In this document: piece after piece, positions 1 through 5,866 of the stretch | Numbering within the stretch: position 1 is the stretch's first letter | How the letters are laid out: each line of letters opens with the position of its first letter | Origin: JBGTCY01 sp041748615 | GTDB taxonomy: Bacteria; Bacteroidota; Bacteroidia; Chitinophagales; CAIOSU01 | Reading direction: 5' to 3' | Assembly: GCA_041748615.1 (NCBI GenBank) | Contig: JBGTCY010000138.1 | Span: 1-10,858 of the forward strand | DNA length: 10,858 nucleotides | Notes under the pieces: generated by a model | What the model was told of the DNA's origin: nothing | The model's input: the letters and a program-made list of their open reading frames with translations, nothing else | The model's database searches: none | Translations under genes and position numbers: made by a program

Positions 1-44
1 AGGGAATTGTTGTTTATCCGGTAATCTGCTGAATGGGTTTGAAT

Positions 45-82
45 AAAAAAGGACAGAAAGTCACTTCTTTCTGTCCTTTTTT
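45..82. terminator. Bidirectional intrinsic terminator downstream of tRNA-Pro
   Basis: Positions 45-60 and 67-82 are perfect reverse complements (16 bp) around a 6-nt loop at 61-66. The outer six pairs are A:T, so the hairpin has a T run on whichever strand is transcribed. The GC-bearing core is GGACAGAAAG / CTTTCTGTCC. It lies 8 nt beyond the 3' end of the minus-strand tRNA and would end that transcript. It could also end a plus-strand gene entering from before position 1. Confidence 0.9.
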
Positions 83-89
83 AATTGTG

Positions 90-163
90 TCGGGGTGACA
101 GGATTCGAACCTGCGACCCCCACGTCCCGAACGTGGTACGCTAGCCAGCTGCGCTACACCCCG
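90..163 (-). tRNA. tRNA-Pro, anticodon CGG
   Basis: Read on the minus strand, this folds into a full cloverleaf. The 7-bp acceptor stem is CGGGGTG with CACCCCG (157-163 with 91-97). The D stem starts GCGC. The anticodon stem CCACG/CGTGG encloses the loop TTCGGGA, giving anticodon CGG (complement of 127-129), which reads the proline codon CCG. The T arm is GCAGG-TTCGAAT-CCTGT, with one G:T pair. The discriminator base is A (position 90) and CCA is not encoded, so it must be added after transcription. A TAAATTTA sequence at 185-192, about 22 nt upstream on the minus strand, is a possible but weak -7 box. The terminator at 45-82 lies immediately downstream, so this looks like a single-tRNA transcript. 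Confidence 0.96.
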
Positions 164-503
164 ATACTTCTTTCTTTGAGGGCGTAAATTTAAACATCCT
201 GATTATAAGTGGCTAAAATGTTTTTTTTGGTAAAGATATTGGGGTTTGGATTTAAGATTTGAGATGTTAAATATTAGATTTATTTTTCATGAGCGCAGGT
301 AAGGGGCTTTAATCGCGCAACGCTACAAACCAAAGCAAGGCATGAACGTACAAAGAAAGCGCAATAACATTCTCATGAATTGTGATAAGTTTTTTTTCTT
401 TCAAAAACGTAGGTGCATTTCCATAAACACTTCCCAATGCGTAAATCTAAAATCTAACATCTGAAAAGCAGATCACACAATCCGGGGTTGCATTTTGACA
501 ACA
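164..503. other. Gene-free spacer of 340 bp
   Basis: No convincing gene lies between the tRNA and the minus-strand CDS ending at 504. The sequence is AT-rich with homopolymer runs (T runs near 221-228 and 391-398). It contains the inverted-repeat pair at 262-282 and 442-462 listed separately. On the minus strand, between those repeats, there is a 45-codon open stretch from about 447 down to 312 with no recognisable start or family. I do not call it a gene. Confidence 0.6.
262..462. repeat. Inverted-repeat pair (21 bp, 19/21 identical) bounding 159 bp
   Basis: The left arm 262-282 (AGATGTTAAATATTAGATTT plus a final A) matches the reverse complement of the right arm 442-462 at 19 of 21 positions. 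A second, exact 8-bp inverted pair lies inside: TTCATGAG at 286-293 and CTCATGAA at 372-379. The bounded DNA has no gene. Nested arms around a short non-coding core fit a small dispersed element such as a MITE-like repeat. That is an inference: no target-site duplication is evident, and copy number cannot be judged from one window. Confidence 0.5.
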
Positions 504-1226
504 TTACTTATCCAATGATTCGCTGAGTTTTTTCACCAACATACGTTTGGCGATTGGCAGCAGCGTTTCTTCAAACGGGAAGGTGATTTCGCTTTCGATG
601 GCGTAAGTGGCGGGATTCGGCAGGTCTTTGTTGGATTTGATGAGATCCACTTTCATCATCTCAAACGTGTTGACGATGGAGATGAAGCAGGTACTGACAT
701 ATTGCGTTTTCAAACCCCTGAATTTTTCGTCAGCGCTTTCGAAAATCGTCACCGCATATTCATAAATCTTCACATCGGGTTTTTCTTTTTCTTTGAGGAA
801 AATATAGCCGTTGGTGGGTTTGATTGGCAACACACCCACCGGGTACAGCAACAGGTTTTCTTCCACGAATTCATACAGGTCTTTTCCTTCTTTCAGATAA
901 TCCTTCAGCTTAGGTAAAGCGTAATCAACAATGTTTTCGATTTCAGCCATATAATCATCATCCTGAATCAGCTTTTCATATTCGAGTTTGAAATTTTGAA
1001 ACTCAATCTGGCTGATTTTTTTTGGAAAACTGTTGACCGCCATCGTCTTGTTTTGTTTGATGGACAAGAGATTATTGTAATGAAACACCAAATCTGAGAG
1101 AAAAGGATACAACTGCTTATCATTAAAGTGTATACCGATTTTCTGCAAATAAGCCAGCAGGAGATATTTCTTGTATTCGAAATCAATCATGCCGGTGGTA
1201 ATCCAATTGGGATCTAACTGTGCCAT
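504..1226 (-). CDS. Conserved-looking protein of unknown function, 240 residues
   Basis: This is an intact minus-strand ORF from an ATG (complement of 1224-1226) to TAA, with coding-like composition throughout. I do not recognise a domain. The protein starts MAQLDPNWITTGMIDFEYKK, has no signal peptide or membrane segment, and is rich in charged residues. A helical, Lys/Glu-rich middle (about 70-125) is followed by a segment YPVGVLPIKPTNGYIF at about 128-143 that looks like beta structure. It is therefore probably cytoplasmic. It is transcribed divergently from groES, with 239 bp between the start codons. The plus-strand promoter box at 1269 lies only about 45 bp from its start, so the two transcripts may interfere or be co-regulated. 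I found no good -7 box for this gene. No function is assigned, and a link to chaperonin biology rests on position only. Confidence 0.85.
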   Translation of the reverse strand: MAQLDPNWITTGMIDFEYKKYLLLAYLQKIGIHFNDKQLYPFLSDLVFHYNNLLSIKQNKTMAVNSFPKKISQIEFQNFKLEYEKLIQDDDYMAEIENIVDYALPKLKDYLKEGKDLYEFVEENLLLYPVGVLPIKPTNGYIFLKEKEKPDVKIYEYAVTIFESADEKFRGLKTQYVSTCFISIVNTFEMMKVDLIKSNKDLPNPATYAIESEITFPFEETLLPIAKRMLVKKLSESLDK

Positions 1227-1268
1227 AATGTTTAATTAAACGGTTTTTATAAAGTAATGTTTTACCCG

Positions 1269-1276
1269 TACCTTTG
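1269..1276 (+). promoter_or_regulatory. Candidate Bacteroidota -7 box, distal groESL promoter
   Basis: TACCTTTG matches the TAnnTTTG -7 consensus of Bacteroidota primary-sigma promoters at every defined position. A T run at 1244-1248, 20 bp upstream, stands where the -33 element belongs but is not a clean TTTG. A start near 1282 would give groES a leader of about 185 nt. Confidence 0.5.
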
Positions 1277-1394
1277 CCTTTCGTTTTGCGGGCGGCTGAC
1301 AGGTTGAATGAAATTATGTCATTCTATTCACCTTAATTTAACCTGAAAGTGAAAATTTTTCAACATTTCCTGTAAAAATGTCTTGAAAATACCA

Positions 1395-1411
1395 TTGGCA
1401 CAAATCATGCT
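1395..1411 (+). promoter_or_regulatory. Candidate sigma-54 (-24/-12) promoter proximal to groES
   Basis: The sequence is TTGGCACAAATCATGCT. Against the RpoN consensus TGGCAC-N5-TTGC it matches TGGCAC exactly, keeps the 5-nt spacer, and has ATGC for TTGC (one mismatch). The diagnostic GG (1397-1398) and GC (1409-1410) have the canonical spacing. A start near 1422 would leave a leader of about 44 nt. Overlapping it, TACCATTG at 1390-1397 resembles a TAnnTTTG box with one mismatch, so a primary-sigma reading of the same DNA is a real alternative. No sigma-54 activator gene or obvious activator site is visible in the window. Confidence 0.42.
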
Positions 1412-1465
1412 GAGGGTAGGCATCTCAGATAAAAAATAAATTTCTCACCTTAAAATCAATACAAC

Positions 1466-1747
1466 ATGTCAAAAAAAGTAAGTATCAAGCCGTTGGCTGA
1501 TAGGGTTTTAGTAAAAGCCCAGGAAGCCGAAACAAAAACCAAGTCAGGAATCATCATTCCCGACACAGCGAAGGAAAAGCCTCAGAGAGGTGAAGTCATC
1601 GCAGTGGGTAATGGTAAAAAAGACGAACCCATCACCGTGAAAGTGGGCGACACAGTGCTCTACGGCAAATATTCCGGCACAGAAATCAACATGGAAGGGG
1701 AAGAGTACCTCATCATGCGTGAGTCTGATATTCTCGCCATCATTTAA
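1466..1747 (+). CDS. groES: Co-chaperonin GroES (Hsp10)
   Basis: This 93-residue protein has the normal length and full pattern of GroES, the heptameric lid that closes the GroEL cavity in the cytoplasm. It starts with VSIKPLADRVLVK at 5-17. The mobile loop that contacts GroEL is at about 21-32 (AETKTKSGIIIP), with the hydrophobic GIIIP contact at 28-32. The roof hairpin is at about 47-54, GDTVLYGKYSGTEI at 61-74, and the C-terminus is YLIMRESDILAII. The ATG is the natural start because it begins the family's N-terminal strand; there is no clear Shine-Dalgarno, which is usual for Bacteroidota. groEL follows after 45 bp, so the two form the classic operon. No CIRCE (HrcA) operator is seen upstream; two candidate promoters lie in the 239-bp leader region. 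Confidence 0.98.
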   Translation: MSKKVSIKPLADRVLVKAQEAETKTKSGIIIPDTAKEKPQRGEVIAVGNGKKDEPITVKVGDTVLYGKYSGTEINMEGEEYLIMRESDILAII

Positions 1748-1792
1748 TTCATTTTAAAAAACAAGTAAACCCTTAAAAAAACCAACATAATT

Positions 1793-3421
1793 ATGGCAAA
1801 ACTGATTAAATACAACACAGAAGCAAGAGACGCCCTGAAGAGAGGCGTTGACACGCTTGCAAACGCGGTGAAAGTAACCCTCGGTCCGAAAGGACGCAAC
1901 GTGGTTATCGAGAAAAAATTCGGAGCACCCTCCATCACCAAAGACGGTGTGACCGTTGCGAAAGAAATCGAACTGGAAGACGCTCCCGAAAACCTGGGCG
2001 CACAGATGGTGAAGGAAGTCGCTTCCAAAACCTCTGACCTTGCCGGTGACGGTACAACGACTGCCACCTTGCTGGCACAGTCCATCATCACAGCCGGTAT
2101 TAAGAGTGTAGCGGCAGGCGCGCACACCATGGATTTGAAACGCGGTATTGACAAAGCGGTTGAAAAAGTGGTTGCAGAATTGAAAAAACTTTCTGTGAAA
2201 GTGGGTGACGATTACAACAAAATCGAGCAGGTAGGTTCTATCTCCGCGAACAACGACCCCGTGATTGGAAAACTCATTGCTGACGCGATGAAAAAAGTGG
2301 GCAAAGAAGGTGTGATTACCGTGGAAGAATCCAAAGGCACTGAAACCTACAGCGAAACGGTGGAAGGCATGCAGTTTGACCGCGGCTACCTCTCCCCTTA
2401 TTTCGTGACGAATGCCGAAACGATGGAAGCCGACCTCGAAAGAGCGTTTATCCTAATCTACGACAAGAAAATCTCAAGCATGAAAGAATTACTGCCCGTG
2501 CTTGAAAAAACTGCGCAGAGCGGCAACCCGTTGCTGATTATAGCAGAAGATCTCGAAGGTGAAGCATTAGCTACGCTCGTGGTGAACAAACTGCGCGGCA
2601 CTTTGAAAGTGTGTGCAGTAAAAGCTCCCGGCTTTGGCGACCGCAGAAAAGAAATGCTCGAAGACATCGCGATTCTCACCGGTGGAACAGTGATTTCCGA
2701 AGAAAGGGGCTACAAGCTCGAAAGCGCTGACCTCACTTACCTCGGACGCGCTGAAAAAATCTCTGTAGATAAGGAAAACACCACTATCGTTAAAGGAGCC
2801 GGCAAATCAGCCGACATCAAAGCGCGCGTGAATCAAATCAAAGCGCAGATTGAAAAAACCACTTCCGACTACGATCGCGAAAAACTTGAAGAAAGGCTCG
2901 CGAAATTAGCAGGTGGTGTTGCCGTGCTGTACATTGGCGCTCCTTCCGAAATCGAAATGAAAGAGAAGAAAGACCGCGTTGATGACGCTTTACATGCGAC
3001 CAGGGCAGCCGTTGAAGAAGGCATCGTGCCCGGTGGCGGTGTGGCGTTCATCCGCACGTTGGCAGCGTTGGAAAAAGTTGAAACCGTGAATGATGATGAA
3101 AAAACAGGTGTGAACATCGTACGCAAAGCGATTGAAGAACCCCTCCGTCAAATCTGCGCCAATGCAGGTCTCGAAGGCTCTATCATCCTGCAACGTGTGA
3201 AAGAAGGTAAAGGCGATTTCGGCTACAACGCACGCACCGACCAGTTTGAAAACCTCTACAAGAGCGGTGTGATTGACCCGACTAAGGTAACGCGCATCGC
3301 ATTGGAAAATGCCGCTTCGATTGCCGGTATGTTGCTCACCACTGAAGCCTTGATTGTGGACAAGCCTGAAGAAGACAAAGCGCCTGCAATGCCTCCCGGA
3401 GGCATGGGCGGAATGATGTAA
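1793..3421 (+). CDS. groEL: Chaperonin GroEL (Hsp60)
   Basis: This 542-residue protein is the ATP-driven tetradecameric folding chamber that works with GroES. The full family architecture is present: an equatorial ATPase domain at the two ends, intermediate segments, and a central apical domain (about 190-375). Visible nucleotide-site motifs are GPKG at 31-34, DGVTVAKEIELED starting at 51, and GDGTTTATLLAQ at 85-96. The catalytic Asp in DRVDDALHATRAAVEEG is residue 398, the same number as in E. coli. PGGGVAF follows at 413-419. The C-terminus ends in a short GGMGGMM tail, typical of group I chaperonins. The ATG start gives the normal MAK N-terminus. It is co-transcribed with groES (45-bp gap), and a strong hairpin terminator lies about 70 bp after the stop. 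Nothing is truncated or unusual. Confidence 0.99.
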   Translation: MAKLIKYNTEARDALKRGVDTLANAVKVTLGPKGRNVVIEKKFGAPSITKDGVTVAKEIELEDAPENLGAQMVKEVASKTSDLAGDGTTTATLLAQSIITAGIKSVAAGAHTMDLKRGIDKAVEKVVAELKKLSVKVGDDYNKIEQVGSISANNDPVIGKLIADAMKKVGKEGVITVEESKGTETYSETVEGMQFDRGYLSPYFVTNAETMEADLERAFILIYDKKISSMKELLPVLEKTAQSGNPLLIIAEDLEGEALATLVVNKLRGTLKVCAVKAPGFGDRRKEMLEDIAILTGGTVISEERGYKLESADLTYLGRAEKISVDKENTTIVKGAGKSADIKARVNQIKAQIEKTTSDYDREKLEERLAKLAGGVAVLYIGAPSEIEMKEKKDRVDDALHATRAAVEEGIVPGGGVAFIRTLAALEKVETVNDDEKTGVNIVRKAIEEPLRQICANAGLEGSIILQRVKEGKGDFGYNARTDQFENLYKSGVIDPTKVTRIALENAASIAGMLLTTEALIVDKPEEDKAPAMPPGGMGGMM

Positions 3422-3440
3422 GCCGTTTGGGGAAGGGAAA

Positions 3441-3469
3441 TTAAAGTTTGATGTTTAAAGTTTAAAGTC
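3441..3469 (+). repeat. Short AT-rich direct-repeat tract after groEL
   Basis: The tract consists of overlapping copies of TTAAAGTTT-like words with a central GATGTTT. It resembles the arm at 251-282 (the same pattern of A/T words flanking GATGTT). It is probably non-coding spacer sequence; its function is unknown. Confidence 0.4.
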
Positions 3470-3491
3470 AGTTTCCCCTACTTCTTGAATG

Positions 3492-3535
3492 AAAAAACCC
3501 TCTCTCCGGTTTTCGGAGAGGGGGTTTTTGTTTTT
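3492..3535 (+). terminator. Intrinsic terminator of groESL
   Basis: Positions 3493-3508 pair with 3514-3529 in a 16-bp stem with one T:G wobble (3501:3521) and a 5-nt loop at 3509-3513. The GC-rich upper stem contains CTCTCCG/CGGAGAG. A T5-G-T5 tract follows. It lies about 70 bp after the groEL stop. The A run on the left side gives a weaker T tract on the minus strand, so it could also end the decayed gene that converges on groEL. Confidence 0.93.
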
Positions 3536-3912
3536 ACTTCAAATCCGCAACCTAATCTGATTAAAGTTTTCGAAATAAATTCCTCGATATCCGAGTGAGT
3601 TCGGAATAAGGGATTTCTAAAAGGTCGTCCAAATGGGGCTTGTTGAATATATGATTTTATAACAACCAAATGGTCGTTCTTAACGGAACTCTAAAAAAGT
3701 CCAGTATGGGCAACCTTATGGTAGAAAATATGCAAACAATAATAATATTCAAGCCCCATCGAGGCGACTTTTTTGTCAATTGGGGTATCCATAACTCGGG
3801 CTAAGTGGTGAATATTTCCAGAATTTTAAATCTGTATTTTGATGAAGTTATTTTGAAAGTGTTCCTTAGTCACATTTCCAGAATAACTTCCCATGAGTTC
3901 GAACCTCTTAAG

Positions 3913-3932
3913 TCTAATATCTGACAGCAGAT
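3913..3932. repeat. Second copy of a small hairpin-forming repeat (first at 453-473)
   Basis: TCTAATATCTGACAGCAGAT here aligns with 453-473 at 18 of 21 columns, with one gap. In both copies ATCTG and CAGAT pair around a 4- or 5-nt loop, so the hairpin is kept while the loop varies. The copies are about 3.4 kb apart, one in each long spacer; this one lies inside the decayed gene's frame. Confidence 0.4.
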
Positions 3933-3979
3933 GAAATAGCTCCCTTTCAGAATAAACTTCCTTTCTAATCGTTAAATCC

Positions 3980-3987
3980 TAATTTCG
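3980..3987 (+). promoter_or_regulatory. Candidate -7 box for porQ-cmk
   Basis: TAATTTCG matches TAnnTTTG with one mismatch and lies 23 nt before the porQ start codon. No clear -33 TTTG is present at the expected distance, so support is modest. Confidence 0.35.
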
Positions 3988-4010
3988 CCTTTGTCGAAAA
4001 ATCAGCCGGT

Positions 4011-5072
4011 TTGCAGAAAATATTCTTGTTCATCCTTTTGGTTTTCCCCCTGTTGCTTCAGGCTCAGATTGGGGGTGAACGGGTGTATGGATTTATTAAT
4101 CTTCCGGCTTCTTCCCGAGTAACTTCAACCGGAGGCAGTTACATTACCGTGAAAGACCACGACCCGGGACTGGCATTTCATAATCCTTCTTTGCTGAATG
4201 CTTCCATGCACAATCGCTTCAGCGCGGCAACAGCCATTTATTTTGCCGGTATCAATTTCGGAAATTTCAATTATGTAAGGCATTATGACAGCATCGGCAC
4301 CTTCCAGGCGGGACTCACGTATGTCACATACGGAAATTTTCAGCAGACGGATGTCACCGGGCAAGTGACCGGTGAATTCAAGGCGAGCGAATATGTTTTG
4401 AATGTGGGTGGCGCTTATGATTATGAAAAATATACTTTTGGCGGAAACGTGAAATACATCCTTTCGCAATTTGAAAGTTTTCGCTCCCATGGCGCAGCGC
4501 TGGATATAGCCGCATCCTATCACGACACTTCCAAATTATTCACGGCTACTTTGGTTGTTAAAAATATCGGACTCCAGTTTAAGCCATATTACCCCGGCAA
4601 CCGTGAGCCAATTCCATTTGAAATTCAAGCCGGATTTTCAAAACGGTTTAAACACCTGCCTTTCAGAATCAGCGTCATCCTGCATGATTTGCAAAGTTTT
4701 AATTTACGCTATGAAGACCCGAACCTCCAGCAAACCGGCAGTTTATTTTCGACAGATACGGTTGAGCAAAAGAACTCAGCAGGAGATGTGTTAGATGAAA
4801 TTGCCCGTCACGTGATTTTCGCAGGCGAATTTTATTTCGGCAAAGCGGTGATTTTCGGATTTGGTTACAACCATCAGCGCAGGCAGGAAATGCGGTTTGA
4901 AGGCAGGCGCGGTTTGGCAGGTTTTTCTTTCGGGATGACAATTAATATCAAACAGTTTTCATTCGGATATGCACGCGCCAGACATTTTATTTCAGATGCC
5001 GCCAATCATTTCACAGTGGGCTTGAATCTCAATGAATTTACCAAGAAAAAGCAGGTTGCGTTTCAGCCTTAA
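4011..5072 (+). CDS. porQ: Type IX secretion system protein PorQ
   Basis: This 353-residue outer-membrane protein fits PorQ, a part of the PorU-PorV-PorQ-PorZ complex that processes type IX cargo and attaches it to the cell surface in Bacteroidota. Residues 1-19 (MQKIFLFILLVFPLLLQAQ) form a clear signal peptide with a likely cut after QAQ. The mature start carries the family-like YGFINLPASSRVTSTGG at 26-42 and DPGLAFHNPSLL at 51-62. The rest is rich in alternating aromatic and polar residues (for example TFGGNVKYILSQF and FGFGYNHQRR), as expected for a beta-barrel. The start is TTG; the next in-frame Met is residue 66, and using it would delete the signal peptide, so TTG is preferred. cmk follows 47 bp later; from memory the porQ-cmk pair recurs in other Bacteroidota. 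The call rests on family resemblance plus this neighbour. Cargo proteins and other type IX genes are not in the window. Confidence 0.87.
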   Translation: MQKIFLFILLVFPLLLQAQIGGERVYGFINLPASSRVTSTGGSYITVKDHDPGLAFHNPSLLNASMHNRFSAATAIYFAGINFGNFNYVRHYDSIGTFQAGLTYVTYGNFQQTDVTGQVTGEFKASEYVLNVGGAYDYEKYTFGGNVKYILSQFESFRSHGAALDIAASYHDTSKLFTATLVVKNIGLQFKPYYPGNREPIPFEIQAGFSKRFKHLPFRISVILHDLQSFNLRYEDPNLQQTGSLFSTDTVEQKNSAGDVLDEIARHVIFAGEFYFGKAVIFGFGYNHQRRQEMRFEGRRGLAGFSFGMTINIKQFSFGYARARHFISDAANHFTVGLNLNEFTKKKQVAFQP

Positions 5073-5119
5073 ATTTTCTTCTTGCATTTTCAAATACTTT
5101 TCGGATTTTAGAGGTTGCT

Positions 5120-5809
5120 ATGCACAAAAAAATTATCATCGCGATTGACGGATTCGCTTCCTGCGGAAAAAGCACGCTTGCAAAACAACTTGCCGCTAAA
5201 CTTGAATACATCTACATTGATTCGGGCGCGATGTACCGTGCAGTGATGTTGTATTTTCTTGAAAACAATATTGATATCAATAATCAGGATTCAGTTCAAA
5301 AAGGTTTACGTGAAGCGGTTATTACATTCAAATTCAACCCGGAGACGCGCACGAATGAAGTTTGCCTGAATGGAAAAAATGTAGAGAAAGAAATCAGGGA
5401 AATGCGTGTGTCACAACGTGTGAGTGAATTAAGCAAAATCAAGGAAGTGCGATTAGCGATGGTTCGGATTCAAAAAGCAATTGGAGCAAACAAAGGCATT
5501 GTCATGGATGGAAGGGACATCGGCACGGTGGTTTTCCCGCAGGCTGAACTCAAAATTTTCCTGACAGCGGATTTTGATGAACGAGTCCGCAGACGCTTTG
5601 ACGACCTGCTGAACCGGGGTATCACCGCTTCCCGAGAAGAAATTGCACAAAACTTACAGGAGCGTGATGTCATTGACACCACCCGCAAAGAAAGCCCCTT
5701 ATTGAAAGCGGATGATGCCATTGAACTCAATAATACATTCCTTTCCCCTGACGAACAATTGGAAATGGTTTACAGCTTAGCGATGGAGAAAACCGGAGTT
5801 CAGGTTTGA
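5120..5809 (+). CDS. cmk: (d)CMP kinase (cytidylate kinase)
   Basis: This 229-residue cytoplasmic enzyme phosphorylates CMP and dCMP to the diphosphates using ATP, in pyrimidine salvage and nucleotide recycling. The P-loop is GFASCGKST at 11-19. The substrate-side motif DSGAMYRAV is at 34-42, the MDGRDIGTVVFP motif at 129-140, and the lid and base-recognition region ERDVIDTTRKESPLLKADDA at 181-200. Length and motif order are normal for bacterial Cmk. The ATG has an AGAGG purine run at 5110-5114, 5 nt upstream, one of the few Shine-Dalgarno-like sites here. It lies 47 bp after porQ on the same strand and is probably co-transcribed, although a TACTTTTC sequence at 5095-5102 might act as a weak internal -7 box. 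It converges on the M23 peptidase gene, 57 bp away, with no strong terminator between. Confidence 0.97.
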   Translation: MHKKIIIAIDGFASCGKSTLAKQLAAKLEYIYIDSGAMYRAVMLYFLENNIDINNQDSVQKGLREAVITFKFNPETRTNEVCLNGKNVEKEIREMRVSQRVSELSKIKEVRLAMVRIQKAIGANKGIVMDGRDIGTVVFPQAELKIFLTADFDERVRRRFDDLLNRGITASREEIAQNLQERDVIDTTRKESPLLKADDAIELNNTFLSPDEQLEMVYSLAMEKTGVQV

Positions 5810-5866
5810 AGAATCGAAAGTTAAATACGTCAACTTACTTTTTGCATTAGTTCTGAATCCGGTAAC

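Larger units (their letters stand above)
3478..3978 (-). pseudogene. Decayed gene of unknown family, one frame with two internal stops
   Basis: A single minus-strand frame runs from codon 3978-3976 to the TAG at 3480-3478 (167 codons). It is broken only by TAA at 3828-3826 and TAG at 3693-3691, with no frameshift needed. In DNA this AT-rich, a random frame of that length should contain roughly ten stops. The three open pieces read like protein: a first part with RELFHLLSDIRLKRFELMGS, a middle part with ARVMDTPIDKKVASMGLEYY, and a last part with IQQAPFGRPFRNPLFRTHSD followed by IEEFISKTLIRLGCGFEV. The last 20 or so codons are the groEL terminator hairpin, so the original stop was probably lost or lies near 3530. 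The only in-frame ATG near the upstream end is at 3894-3892. I do not recognise the family. Alternatives are an assembly error at the two stops, or chance. Confidence 0.5.

Noticed and set aside
1..44. Possible 3' end of a plus-strand gene before the first terminator
   Set aside because: All three plus frames reach a stop within 46 bases (TAA 22-24, TGA 30-32, TAA 44-46), and the short tails resemble nothing known, so neither a frame nor a gene can be chosen.
1382..1388. CTTGAAA, an exact match to the -35 half of E. coli heat-shock (sigma-32) promoters
   Set aside because: No CCCCAT-type -10 follows at 13-15 bp, and to my knowledge Bacteroidota do not use a classical RpoH. Probably chance.
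1407..1432. CIRCE-like operator upstream of groES
   Set aside because: There is a 9-nt-spaced dyad, but only 4-5 bp of each arm pair and the sequence is not TTAGCACTC/GAGTGCTAA.
1744..2154. Long antisense ORF (136 codons) over the start of groEL
   Set aside because: It is a shadow of groEL codon usage, with no independent start signal or family resemblance. The same applies to the other ORFs antisense to or overlapping groEL, porQ, cmk, the aminotransferase and the kinase.
3670..3804. 44-codon plus-strand ORF starting ATG at 3670
   Set aside because: It is the antisense of the better-supported decayed minus-strand frame; it has no start signal and no recognisable product.
3815..3961. Three similar words around TTTCCAGAAT / CAGAATAACTTCC in the groEL-porQ spacer
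   Set aside because: They are short, irregularly spaced and inside the decayed gene's frame, so chance or codon bias explains them as well as a regulatory repeat.
5818..5836. AAGTT/AACTT hairpin between the convergent cmk and M23 genes
   Set aside because: A 5-bp A/T-rich stem with a 9-nt loop is too weak to call a terminator, although a T run follows.
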